Source of the DNA: T3Sed10-213 sp012519365 | GTDB lineage: Bacteria > Planctomycetota > Phycisphaerae > Sedimentisphaerales > Anaerohalosphaeraceae | Direction of reading: 5' to 3' | DNA: 55,234 bases | Assembly: GCA_033809355.1 (NCBI GenBank) | Contig: JAPXLV010000012.1 | Location: 1-55,234, forward strand | Shown: positions 15,267 through 23,412 of the stretch, one piece after another | Layout of the letters: the number at the start of each line of letters is the position of its first letter | Position numbering within the stretch: position 1 is the stretch's first letter | Made by a program: the position numbers and the translations under genes | The notes under the pieces: model-generated | What the model saw: the letters and a program-made list of their open reading frames with translations, nothing else | The model's database searches: none | What the model was told of the DNA's origin: nothing

Positions 15267-17147
15267 GTGAAACAGATACTGTTTTTATCGGTGGTCACAG
15301 TCGGGCTGCATGCCGTTGCGCGGGGCGAGGGCTTCGGACACCTGACAACCGGCGGTACAGGCGGCCAGATCATCACCATTGATGGGGCACAAACCAACGC
15401 GGCATCGCAATTCAAAACACTTGTGGAAACCGTAAACACCCCCTATATCGTTCAAATCCAGGGAACGCTTAGTCTCGAACCGGTCGGCGGCAAGGTGTCG
15501 CTGCAGGCCAACAAAACCCTTCGCGGCATTGGACAGGCACCCACTCTTATCGGCCAAATCGGCTTCAAAAACGGCGTCTCCAACGTCATTATCGAACGGC
15601 TGAACATCACCAATCCCGAAGACTGGGGCGAGGGCGACGGCATCAGCATCAAAGAGAAAATCACCAACGTAATCGTAACACGATGCACGATTTACGACTG
15701 CGCCGATGGCCTGGTCGATATCACTCGCGAATCGGACAATGTAACGGTTTCGTGGTGCCGGTTTTATTTTACCACACCCGGCGGCGGTAACAACCGCGTC
15801 AGCCTTATCGGCGCCGGCGACAGCCAGACCAGCGACTACGGCAAACTCCACATTACGTTTCATCATAACTGGTTCAGCACGCATTGTTGGCAGCGAATCC
15901 CGTCGGTGCGTTTCGGTAAAGTTCATATTTACAACAATTTTTACGACTGTCCGGGCAATCTGTACGGCGTACGCTCGCGGATCAAGGCCGAATGTCGGAT
16001 TGAAAACAACTACTTCCGGCAAATCAATGACCCCTATTATGTGTATATCAATAATGAGCCGCCGGCCGATTACGGCAAAATTGCCGCAGCGGGCAATGTC
16101 TTTGAGGACTGCACCGGTCAAATTCACCCCGGCACCGATACGGTATTTGAGCCGCCGTATGAATACGCTCTTGACCCGACAGAGCATATTCCCGTCATTG
16201 TTCAATACGGCGCCGGTGCCGATGGCTGCGAGGGTTATCCGCCCCATTGGTTCTTTGGCCCCTATGGCGATTTCAATTTGAACGGTTTTGTGGACCAAGC
16301 GGATTTGAGGACACTGGCGGGGTACTGGCTGGCGGAGGGTGATATTTTCAATGCCGATTTCAACGGTGATGGGCTTGTTAACAATATTGAGTTTGCACTT
16401 CTTGCAGACAATTGGTACCGTCTGTCGACACATGTCGCGCCGCCGTCCGCTCCGCAAAATCTCTGGGCGCTGGGACAAAACGGACAAGTCAGCCTGTTCT
16501 GGTCGGCCAATGCTGAGCCCAATGTAAGAGGCTATTTTGTCTATCGCACGACCACTTCCGGCAGTAACTACACGCTGCTGAATGAGTCGCCGCTGGAATC
16601 AACCGGTTATACAGACACCGCGGTCGAAAACGGAACACTGTATTATTATGTCGTGCAGGCGGTGGCGGTTGACGGCAACGAATCCAAAATGTCCGTTCAA
16701 GCCTGCGCTGAGCCGGCCGCAGGGGCAAGCAGTGTAATCCTTCAGGAAAACGCCACCGGTTTTTGCGGCGTGGACGGAATTGTGGATTTGGGTAAGCATG
16801 CCGGCTTTACCGGCCCCGGCTTTTGCGACACGACCAATACCGCAGGCACCGGCATCACGTGGAAAGTCAACATTGCGCAGAAAGGCTCCTATTTATTGCG
16901 CTGGCGCTACGCCAACGCCTCTGCCGACCGACCGGCCGCACTGTTGACCAGCGGCACCGTTATTGTCCCGTCAATCAGTTTTCCCGGCAGCGGCGCATGG
17001 GATAACTGGAACCAGGTCTCAGTGGGACTTTCTCTCGATGCGGGGATAAAAGATCTGCGGCTCGAGGCTCTCAGTCGCGAAGGACTGGCCAATATAGACT
17101 ATCTGCGGATCAGCGGCCCTGCTGTTGAAGCGGTCTGGTGCGATTGA
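15267..17147 (+). CDS. secreted pectate lyase (PL1) with dockerin-like, FN3 and CBM-like modules
   Basis: A GTG start at 15267 follows AGGAGA at 15254-15259; 626 residues. Signal peptide about 1-20. The PL1 beta-helix domain is at about 22-330. VTVSWCRFY and HITFHHNWFSTHCWQRIPSVRFG match the PL1 calcium and catalytic region, with the catalytic arginine expected in QRIPSVRFG. Next come two dockerin-like loops in the middle of the protein (DFNLNGFVDQAD and DFNGDGLVNNIE, about 331-385), a fibronectin III domain (about 390-485) and a C-terminal CBM6/35-like domain (about 490-625). It should cleave polygalacturonate outside the cell by beta-elimination. It is the only plus-strand pectin enzyme here and has its own promoter. 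Confidence 0.92.
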   Translation: MKQILFLSVVTVGLHAVARGEGFGHLTTGGTGGQIITIDGAQTNAASQFKTLVETVNTPYIVQIQGTLSLEPVGGKVSLQANKTLRGIGQAPTLIGQIGFKNGVSNVIIERLNITNPEDWGEGDGISIKEKITNVIVTRCTIYDCADGLVDITRESDNVTVSWCRFYFTTPGGGNNRVSLIGAGDSQTSDYGKLHITFHHNWFSTHCWQRIPSVRFGKVHIYNNFYDCPGNLYGVRSRIKAECRIENNYFRQINDPYYVYINNEPPADYGKIAAAGNVFEDCTGQIHPGTDTVFEPPYEYALDPTEHIPVIVQYGAGADGCEGYPPHWFFGPYGDFNLNGFVDQADLRTLAGYWLAEGDIFNADFNGDGLVNNIEFALLADNWYRLSTHVAPPSAPQNLWALGQNGQVSLFWSANAEPNVRGYFVYRTTTSGSNYTLLNESPLESTGYTDTAVENGTLYYYVVQAVAVDGNESKMSVQACAEPAAGASSVILQENATGFCGVDGIVDLGKHAGFTGPGFCDTTNTAGTGITWKVNIAQKGSYLLRWRYANASADRPAALLTSGTVIVPSISFPGSGAWDNWNQVSVGLSLDAGIKDLRLEALSREGLANIDYLRISGPAVEAVWCD

Positions 17148-17163
17148 TCGACCCGACTGAAAA

Positions 17164-17268
17164 CGCCTGTGCAGCCAGGACGGCAGGGAGTAATACGCGG
17201 CATTGTCAGGTGGGCTATCATCTCTGATTTGCCGCTCCCTCACACGGCTTAAATAAAACCCACAGGCG
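17164..17268. other. nested inverted-repeat element between convergent genes
   Basis: CGCCTGTG (17164-17171) pairs with CACAGGCG (17261-17268). Inside, AGGGA pairs with TCCCT (17186-17190 with 17236-17240) and GCGGCA with TGCCGC (17197-17202 with 17230-17235), and TCAG/CTGA close the apical loop. It fills the 131-bp gap between the convergent PL1 and symporter genes. On the minus strand the outer stem is followed by TTTT. It may be a large terminator or a structured RNA. Confidence 0.45.
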
Positions 17269-17278
17269 ACCTATGCCA

Positions 17279-19390
17279 TCAGGCGATTACGCGAATCAGC
17301 CCCCAAAACAAAATAAGAATCCCCCCGCTTATCGCCACGCTGATCAGAAATCCCACAATGTCGGTTCGCGTCCATTTGCAGAACTCCCAGTTTGAATGGA
17401 CAAACAGTTTGGTATGCTCAAAACGTGTCGGATCGGCACGGCTTTTTTGGACTTCTAAGGCGTCTTTTGGGGGATCAGGATCGACGGGCGTTTTCAATTT
17501 CGCGTAAAAATAAGCGATTGACTTGTCCAGTCCTTTATCGTGTGTGAGCAGGCTAATGGGAATCAACAGCACAAACGGCAAGATCAATGCGATCAGATAA
17601 CGCACCGTCAGCAGACCCGACGGCGTCATTGCCCGTAAATTAAAACCGAGCCAATGCGCAAGGATCAACTCCGTATGCAGCCGCCCCATCCCCACCGGCG
17701 GCGATTCCGGATCGAACGGATCGAGGGACGTAATCGCGTCAAAGTAAATCGGTGCCGACGGCACGGCGACCGGCTTTTTTATGTGCTGACCGGTCTGCTC
17801 GGCCAGTCCCTCGGCCACGTCCTCCGGTGTGGCCTGAACCGGATAGACGGCGGTATGGGCGTCTGTTTTTTGAGTAAGCCAGTCAGATAATCGAACCGAC
17901 GACAGTGCCGGCAAAAACTGAGGCAAAACCGCCAGCACGATCGCACACACAATCACCTGGACATAGACCGCCTTGAGCGTCAAACGCCTCCAGAAAAGCA
18001 GCAACAAAACCGGCGCTCCGAAGATAATATTAACCGACGGCAACGCCTTGATCAGATGAATGATGCTGGTCATCGAAACCGAGACATAGATACCCAGCAG
18101 CAAAAACATGACAATCGCCGCACGGGAAACGTTGACATAGTGACGTTGACTTTTGTCGGGTACGAACGGCTTGTACAAATGACGAACAAACAGCGCCGCC
18201 AGATAGACGCAAACCGCATCCAGCGTGGACATATTGGCCGCCAGAATACCGGCAACCATCACCCCCCGCAGCCCCGGCCCGAGCAGACGATGGCTGAGAA
18301 TACCCCAGGCCGCGTCCGGGTCGGAAATGACGTCGGCAAACAGGGCATAGGCAAACAGCCCGCACAACGCCCAGACGATCGTCAGCAGCCGTTTAGTGTA
18401 AGCCCCGCCGACGCAGGCGATACGAGCGGTCAATTCATCGCGAGCCGCACCGTACAGACTCATATTGCCCTGATGACCGGTGATCCCGACAAGGGTTAAA
18501 ACCGCCAGTGCCCCGATAGAATTCCAGGCAAATTCGTTGTTGCCGGCCCCGAACACAAACAGCATCTCATCAGGAATTCGGGCGGCAAACTCCTCCCATC
18601 CGCCCACGTGAACTAACGACAGAGGAATCAAGATGACCGAAAACACAATAATCAGCACGCCCTGAATCGTATCGGTTACAGCCGCAGCCTTCAGTCCCCC
18701 CGGCACAATATACAATCCCACAAAAACCGTATAGATCAAATAAAACCAAAACGGTTTTGTATAAGAGACATAGGCAGCAATCCGCCCCTGCCTGTATAAG
18801 TTATCCAGAAGGCGATACTCCTCACGCCGCGACGCATCCAAAGAACCGCTTTGATACTGTACATCAAGTCGGCGATATAATTCATACTGTTCTATCGCGT
18901 GTCGTTCACTTTCGTTGCAACGGTCTGCAGGCTTGATGGTCATCGCCTGAAAGGTGCGCAGCGATGCCCGATAGCCGACTCCCATAATCAGAATACTCAG
19001 CCAAATTCCCACCACCGCATAAATCGAGGGCAGAAGTTTGCTCTTAAAACGCTCTTCGAACAACTCGGCCATCGTCACCAGCCGAACGCGTCTGAACCAG
19101 CCGGCCATAAACCAATAATACGGCCCCGTAAAGACGCCGATGAGCATCAGCCACGCCCCGCCCAGCCCCTTGTGAAACGTAAAACTGGCGGTACGGATGG
19201 CGCTGTTGGCGTCGCTGAGGATTCCCATGTTCAAAAAGAACTGGAAGAACTTGTTCATCGACCGCCCGGCCAGAAAAAAATCCTGCTCGGTGCGAATCTT
19301 CTCGGCAATTCGCCGTCCGATGTACGTAATAATAAAGAAATAGACAGCGATGACCAGAATATCCAACCAATGAAAACCGACCCAATTCAT
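17279..19390 (-). CDS. sodium/solute symporter (SSS family), probable sugar-acid or oligosaccharide uptake
   Basis: 703 residues with about 13-14 hydrophobic helices. It begins LDILVIAVYFFIITYIGRRI with the SSS hallmark EQDFFLAGRSMNKFFQFFLNMG, and later has VGITGHQGNMSLYGAARDE and GVMVAGILAANMSTLDAVCVYLAALF. Two charged, soluble insertions are visible, at about 150-205 and 500-575. A cytoplasmic C-terminal region precedes a last helix (VGFLISVAISGGILILFWGLI). Located right after a GH105 gene in a pectin locus, it probably imports unsaturated galacturonate products with sodium; the substrate is inferred from context only. It is the last gene of the long leftward array. Confidence 0.9.
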   Translation of the reverse strand: MNWVGFHWLDILVIAVYFFIITYIGRRIAEKIRTEQDFFLAGRSMNKFFQFFLNMGILSDANSAIRTASFTFHKGLGGAWLMLIGVFTGPYYWFMAGWFRRVRLVTMAELFEERFKSKLLPSIYAVVGIWLSILIMGVGYRASLRTFQAMTIKPADRCNESERHAIEQYELYRRLDVQYQSGSLDASRREEYRLLDNLYRQGRIAAYVSYTKPFWFYLIYTVFVGLYIVPGGLKAAAVTDTIQGVLIIVFSVILIPLSLVHVGGWEEFAARIPDEMLFVFGAGNNEFAWNSIGALAVLTLVGITGHQGNMSLYGAARDELTARIACVGGAYTKRLLTIVWALCGLFAYALFADVISDPDAAWGILSHRLLGPGLRGVMVAGILAANMSTLDAVCVYLAALFVRHLYKPFVPDKSQRHYVNVSRAAIVMFLLLGIYVSVSMTSIIHLIKALPSVNIIFGAPVLLLLFWRRLTLKAVYVQVIVCAIVLAVLPQFLPALSSVRLSDWLTQKTDAHTAVYPVQATPEDVAEGLAEQTGQHIKKPVAVPSAPIYFDAITSLDPFDPESPPVGMGRLHTELILAHWLGFNLRAMTPSGLLTVRYLIALILPFVLLIPISLLTHDKGLDKSIAYFYAKLKTPVDPDPPKDALEVQKSRADPTRFEHTKLFVHSNWEFCKWTRTDIVGFLISVAISGGILILFWGLIRVIA

Positions 19391-19478
19391 TGCGCCCTTT
19401 CAGACCCTGACCGCAGCAGCCGATCACACTTCATCAGCAACAAAGACGCTGCTTAACGCCGCCTGACTGCCGCGCCGG

Positions 19479-20696
19479 TTATTTTCCCTGCGGCAAATCG
19501 GCCAGTTTGGCCATCTCCGAACCGGCCAACAAAAACGCTCCCAGGCCGTAATCTTCAAAATTCGGCACGCGGTCATACGTAACCGGCTGGCCGTCACTGG
19601 GCTGTTTACCGGTACTTTGAACATAGCCCAAAAAGCCGTTCGGATGCAATGCATCATGGGCCATGCCGTTCCACCCACGAATAGCCGCCGGCAGGAATCG
19701 CTCCTGGTCAAGCAGCCCCTTGCGGACGCCCCAGGCAAACCCATACACAAAAAAGGCCGTGCCGCTGGTTTCTTTGCCCCCAAAGTCTGTCGGATCGACC
19801 AGACTCACATTCCAAAAACCGTCTTCCCGCTGAAGTGCCAGCAGAGCCTCGGCCATATTCTTAAACATCGTCATATATTCCTCACGATGCGGCGCATCGG
19901 GCGGCATAATATCCAACACCCGCACCATTGCCGCAAAAACCCACCCATTGCCCCTCGACCAGTAGCAGTTCTTTCCGCCGGGAGTTTTGTACGGCGGCAC
20001 AAAATCCTTATCACGCCACCACAGTGCATCTTCGGGATTGTACAGGCCGTTGCCGCCGTGTTTTTCCTTCGTGAAGATGTAAAGATCGTACATTTTTTCG
20101 AAATAACGGTCATCCTCGTACACCACCCCCAGACGCGCAAAGACCGGCATGGCCATCTGCAGAGCATCAATCCACCACCAGTCATCCGATTTGTCGCTGT
20201 TGACCATATTGTCGATGGTTTGCTTGATGGGACCAATCCGCTTCGGTTGCGGGTCGATCCTGTACAAATCAATATACGTCTGGCCGCAGCATTGATTGTC
20301 GGCGTTGTGGGTCTGCGTTCCGCCATAGGCCGGCTCCCAGTGATGCGCCTCACCCCACGCAACGGCATAATCATAATAGGTTTGCTTCGGGTCAATTTCA
20401 TACAGCGCCATCAGCCCCTCATAATAGGTCGCACGCGTCCAGATATTGCTCGGCCGCCTGCGGTCGGTCACAATCGGCTGTCCCGGGTCGGGCCACTTAT
20501 CCATAAAATACCGATTGGCCAGCGTCATTTTGGACAAAATCTCGCTCCGCTGCGGCAACCCCACCGATGCCTGCTCGGACAAGCGGGCAACGTCCGTAAG
20601 CGGCTGCTTGCCGGCCGTCGACGAAGTGCATGAACTGCACGTCAAAATCAACCCCAAAGACACCAAAAAGAATACTCGATCCCGCATCCGCTTCAT
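19479..20696 (-). CDS. GH105 unsaturated rhamnogalacturonyl/galacturonyl hydrolase
   Basis: 405 residues with an N-terminal signal and a possible lipobox (LTCSSC), so probably periplasmic or membrane-attached. The (alpha/alpha)6-barrel GH105 domain is at about 55-400. Visible family features are NIWTRATYYEGLMALYEIDP, QCCGQTYIDLYRIDP, DDWWWIDALQMAMPVFARLG, YWSRGNGWVFAAMVRVLDIMP and KETSGTAFFVYGFAWGVRKG. GH105 enzymes remove the 4,5-unsaturated uronic acid from the non-reducing end of products made by PL1, PL10 or PL11 lyases, which fits its neighbours. The symporter gene follows 88 bp downstream. Confidence 0.93.
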   Translation of the reverse strand: MKRMRDRVFFLVSLGLILTCSSCTSSTAGKQPLTDVARLSEQASVGLPQRSEILSKMTLANRYFMDKWPDPGQPIVTDRRRPSNIWTRATYYEGLMALYEIDPKQTYYDYAVAWGEAHHWEPAYGGTQTHNADNQCCGQTYIDLYRIDPQPKRIGPIKQTIDNMVNSDKSDDWWWIDALQMAMPVFARLGVVYEDDRYFEKMYDLYIFTKEKHGGNGLYNPEDALWWRDKDFVPPYKTPGGKNCYWSRGNGWVFAAMVRVLDIMPPDAPHREEYMTMFKNMAEALLALQREDGFWNVSLVDPTDFGGKETSGTAFFVYGFAWGVRKGLLDQERFLPAAIRGWNGMAHDALHPNGFLGYVQSTGKQPSDGQPVTYDRVPNFEDYGLGAFLLAGSEMAKLADLPQGK

Positions 20697-20761
20697 TGTC
20701 CCGATTCCTTTCCGTTCTTTTGTTCTGTTTGATGGTCGCTGTTATCTTGCTGACTTTTGCT

Positions 20762-23311
20762 TCACGGCAAACATTCATTGCAGGGACTTCGCCTGCAATC
20801 CAACCACTCAGACATAAAAACCGCAATATCTATCATATCGAGAACCCCGTCCGGATGCAAATCCGCATCCGGCAACTGCTGCTCCCAGGCCGCGGCGAAC
20901 ACGGCAAAATCCGCCAAAGCCACCCGACAGTCACCGTCAAAATCGCTGGCAATTCCCTCCAGACACCGATACGTCTGAAACGGCAAACCGCCCTCAGCCA
21001 GATATTCCAGCCACTGATCCATATACGTATAGCCGTCGCCGTCAGGGTCGCCGTGGGTATCGGAATAATCGCCGGGCGGTGAATGGGGGTTCAGACTGTG
21101 CTGAATTTCAAACCAATCCGGCAACCCGTCGTGATCGCTGTCAGGCGGCACAGGACCGCCCTTCAGAACAGGATAGCCGCCGACATCGTCCTGGCTGTCA
21201 ATAATACCGGGCAGGTTGTCGATGCTGCCGCGGTAGCTATAGCCGCGCCGTCGGACATCGTCGATAATTCGTATATCAATCGCATCGCGCCGGGGACGTA
21301 CCGCGCCGACATCATTGAGCACATTCTCCACCACCTCCTCTGCAGAATGGCTCGTCACGTAAGAGGGGAAAAACGGCTCATCGCTGCGAATCTGTTCAAT
21401 CGTGGCATAATTGGGCACAACGCCAAGCCAGTTGTCCTGGTCGTATTGCGGCCATCCTTCCATCTTATTGCCCACAATGTAAAACTTCTGGGGGTTGCCG
21501 GTGCCCATCTGATCACCGTCCGGACGCATCAGCAGAAAATGCGTCGTCGCCGGGCCGGGCAGATACACGTTATTGACAAAATTGCACCGCATCACGCCGC
21601 CGTCAGTCGTTCGATTCAGCCAGTTATACACGACATTGTTGCGGATGTCGCAATACCCGGCATACTGGCCGGATGGATCCAGCCCCCCCGCCAAAGACCA
21701 GTTGCGCCCCGCACAATGCGCCAGCAGATTGTGATGGTAACTGCCGCGGTTGCCGCTGATGGAGGCGGCAAACGAATGATCGGCGTATTGATAGGAATCG
21801 TTCAGGGCCTCGGCAATGATATTGCGGGAAAAGGTGATGTTGCCGGCCCCGCGCGAACTGTGCCCTTCGTCAATGCTCCAACTGATCGAACAGTGGTCGA
21901 GAATACAGTGGTCGCTGCTGGCCATCCCCATACCGTCCAGCGAGGTCTGGGCATAGTCCCCCACGCGCGTCCGCACAAAGCGAATAATCGCATCGGTGGC
22001 CCCCAGCATCCCAAAGGAATAGCGAGCCAGACAAATGCCCTCGCCCGGGGCCGTCTGGCCGGCCACATAAATGTCCCCGCCGTCGGAGGGAATGACGAGT
22101 TTTTTCTTGAGAAAGATCGTTCCACCCACGCGAAACACAACGATACGCGGCCCCCTTTCCACCTCGATAGCCTTGCGGAGACTGCCCTCGATGACCGGCT
22201 GGCCAAGATCAGGATTGTAATCATCCAGCGTAGTTACCTCGAGGACCCGCCCAAACCGTCCGCCGCGGGCAAAACGCCCGTACCCTTCGGCCGAGGCAAA
22301 CGCCCGGCGGCGTACCCGAAACGACCACACATACCCCTTCGTAACAGAATCATCAGCCTTGACGGTGTCCACCCGCCAATAATACGTCTCGCGACTGTCC
22401 AGACCGGTGGCCTGCCATGTCGTTTGATCAGCCGCCCGGCGCCCCTTATAGATTTGCGGCGTTGTCGGATCGGCCTGAGCCACGGCCTCATGCGACGTGC
22501 CGAAATACACATCGTGCCCAATCGCAAAAGGAGACGCCGTCCAGCTCAACAGGGTGTATCCGCTTTGGGCCATCCCCGGCCCGGGATCGTCATTATGGGC
22601 AAATACATGCTCATCGCCGTTTTCGGGAACGGGATTGACAGCGTAACTGTCCACCGAGGCCAGGTTATCAATTTCAAAGCCGTTCAAAACCGCCGTGTAA
22701 ATCTGAGTCGCCGCATCGCCGATAGGCTCGATAAGAATCTGAACCGGCTGTCCTTGCGCTGCCTGCACCGTAAAAAATGTGCTGACCACCGCGTTGTCGT
22801 CGGTTACAGACTGCGACGGCTGCACCACAAACGACTCAAGCCCCTCAGCCGAAATGCGACAGGGGCTGATCGTGCGGTTGTATTTCTCCGTCGGCCACGG
22901 GGCATTGTGATAGGTAATGATTGTATGCGGCCCCGGCGACAGACCGGCTATGCTCAAGAGAAAACTGCCGCCGGCAAAACTGGGGCGACTGACCACCCCG
23001 TCGTCGTAATGCGCATACAGACAATCCATCGCCAATTCATACCGATTCAAACCGTCTTTATTGTACCAGTTGATCTTCCAATGTGTCCACGACGGCGGCG
23101 ACAGCAGCACAAAACTGACGGTTACATCGCCGAAGGTTTTCGAAGTGCCGTCCCCGGGAATCCATGACATAAACCCCGCCGCCGTCGCATCCGATCGCGT
23201 ATCAAAATCCACCCTCAGATGGGCGGCACCGACGAGACCGTACATAAAGCAAAAAACGCCTACCCACCCTATCGTGCTAATCATATGTCGGCTGTTTGAC
23301 TGACTGCACAT
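20762..23311 (-). CDS. multidomain secreted pectate-lyase-like protein (PL1 superfamily) with dockerin-like end
   Basis: 849 residues; ATG at 23311 with GAGGTG four bases upstream. A signal peptide (to about 30) precedes an N-terminal beta-rich domain (about 31-225) and a fibronectin III-like domain (about 240-340, ending YYWRVDTVKADDSVTKGYVW). The lyase domain is at about 345-720: FASAEGYGRFARGGR at its start, then GSLRKAIEVERGPRIVVFRVGGTI, DGMGMASSDHCILDHCSISW and GSYHHNLLAHCAGRNWSLAGG, as in PL1 enzymes. A calcium-binding TSP3-like DSDHDGLPDWFE comes next, then a dockerin-like pair (DFDGDCRVALADF, DLHPDGVLDMID). It should degrade homogalacturonan outside the cell. A terminator at 23326-23363 separates it from the upstream gene. 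Confidence 0.88.
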   Translation of the reverse strand: MCSQSNSRHMISTIGWVGVFCFMYGLVGAAHLRVDFDTRSDATAAGFMSWIPGDGTSKTFGDVTVSFVLLSPPSWTHWKINWYNKDGLNRYELAMDCLYAHYDDGVVSRPSFAGGSFLLSIAGLSPGPHTIITYHNAPWPTEKYNRTISPCRISAEGLESFVVQPSQSVTDDNAVVSTFFTVQAAQGQPVQILIEPIGDAATQIYTAVLNGFEIDNLASVDSYAVNPVPENGDEHVFAHNDDPGPGMAQSGYTLLSWTASPFAIGHDVYFGTSHEAVAQADPTTPQIYKGRRAADQTTWQATGLDSRETYYWRVDTVKADDSVTKGYVWSFRVRRRAFASAEGYGRFARGGRFGRVLEVTTLDDYNPDLGQPVIEGSLRKAIEVERGPRIVVFRVGGTIFLKKKLVIPSDGGDIYVAGQTAPGEGICLARYSFGMLGATDAIIRFVRTRVGDYAQTSLDGMGMASSDHCILDHCSISWSIDEGHSSRGAGNITFSRNIIAEALNDSYQYADHSFAASISGNRGSYHHNLLAHCAGRNWSLAGGLDPSGQYAGYCDIRNNVVYNWLNRTTDGGVMRCNFVNNVYLPGPATTHFLLMRPDGDQMGTGNPQKFYIVGNKMEGWPQYDQDNWLGVVPNYATIEQIRSDEPFFPSYVTSHSAEEVVENVLNDVGAVRPRRDAIDIRIIDDVRRRGYSYRGSIDNLPGIIDSQDDVGGYPVLKGGPVPPDSDHDGLPDWFEIQHSLNPHSPPGDYSDTHGDPDGDGYTYMDQWLEYLAEGGLPFQTYRCLEGIASDFDGDCRVALADFAVFAAAWEQQLPDADLHPDGVLDMIDIAVFMSEWLDCRRSPCNECLP

Positions 23312-23325
23312 TTACACCTCGCATT

Positions 23326-23363
23326 CATAAAAACGGCAGTCGGGAAATACTCCCCGACTGCCG
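23326..23363 (-). terminator. Rho-independent terminator
   Basis: CGGCAGTCGGG (23334-23344) pairs with CCCGACTGCCG (23353-23363). On the minus strand the stem is followed by TTTTTAT. It ends the transcript of the DNRLRE/PKD/dockerin gene and isolates the PL1-like gene downstream, which must then have its own start or depend on readthrough. Confidence 0.85.
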
Positions 23364-23412
23364 AAAACATCACACGAACGGCCAACTGGGCACTTGCCGT
23401 TGTTTAACACAC

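Noticed and set aside
14927..15382. Possible 151-residue protein
   Set aside because: It runs through the PL1 promoter and overlaps the PL1 start out of frame; it has no recognisable features.
17172..17200. Cobalamin-riboswitch-like AGCCAGGA box
   Set aside because: The order and content of the other conserved B12 elements (GCAACTG-type segment upstream) are absent, and it lies at the 3' ends of two genes rather than in a leader.
21083..23167. Plus-strand ORF of 694 codons
   Set aside because: It is antisense to the PL1-like multidomain gene, is rich in Arg and His, lacks any domain, and has no ribosome binding site.
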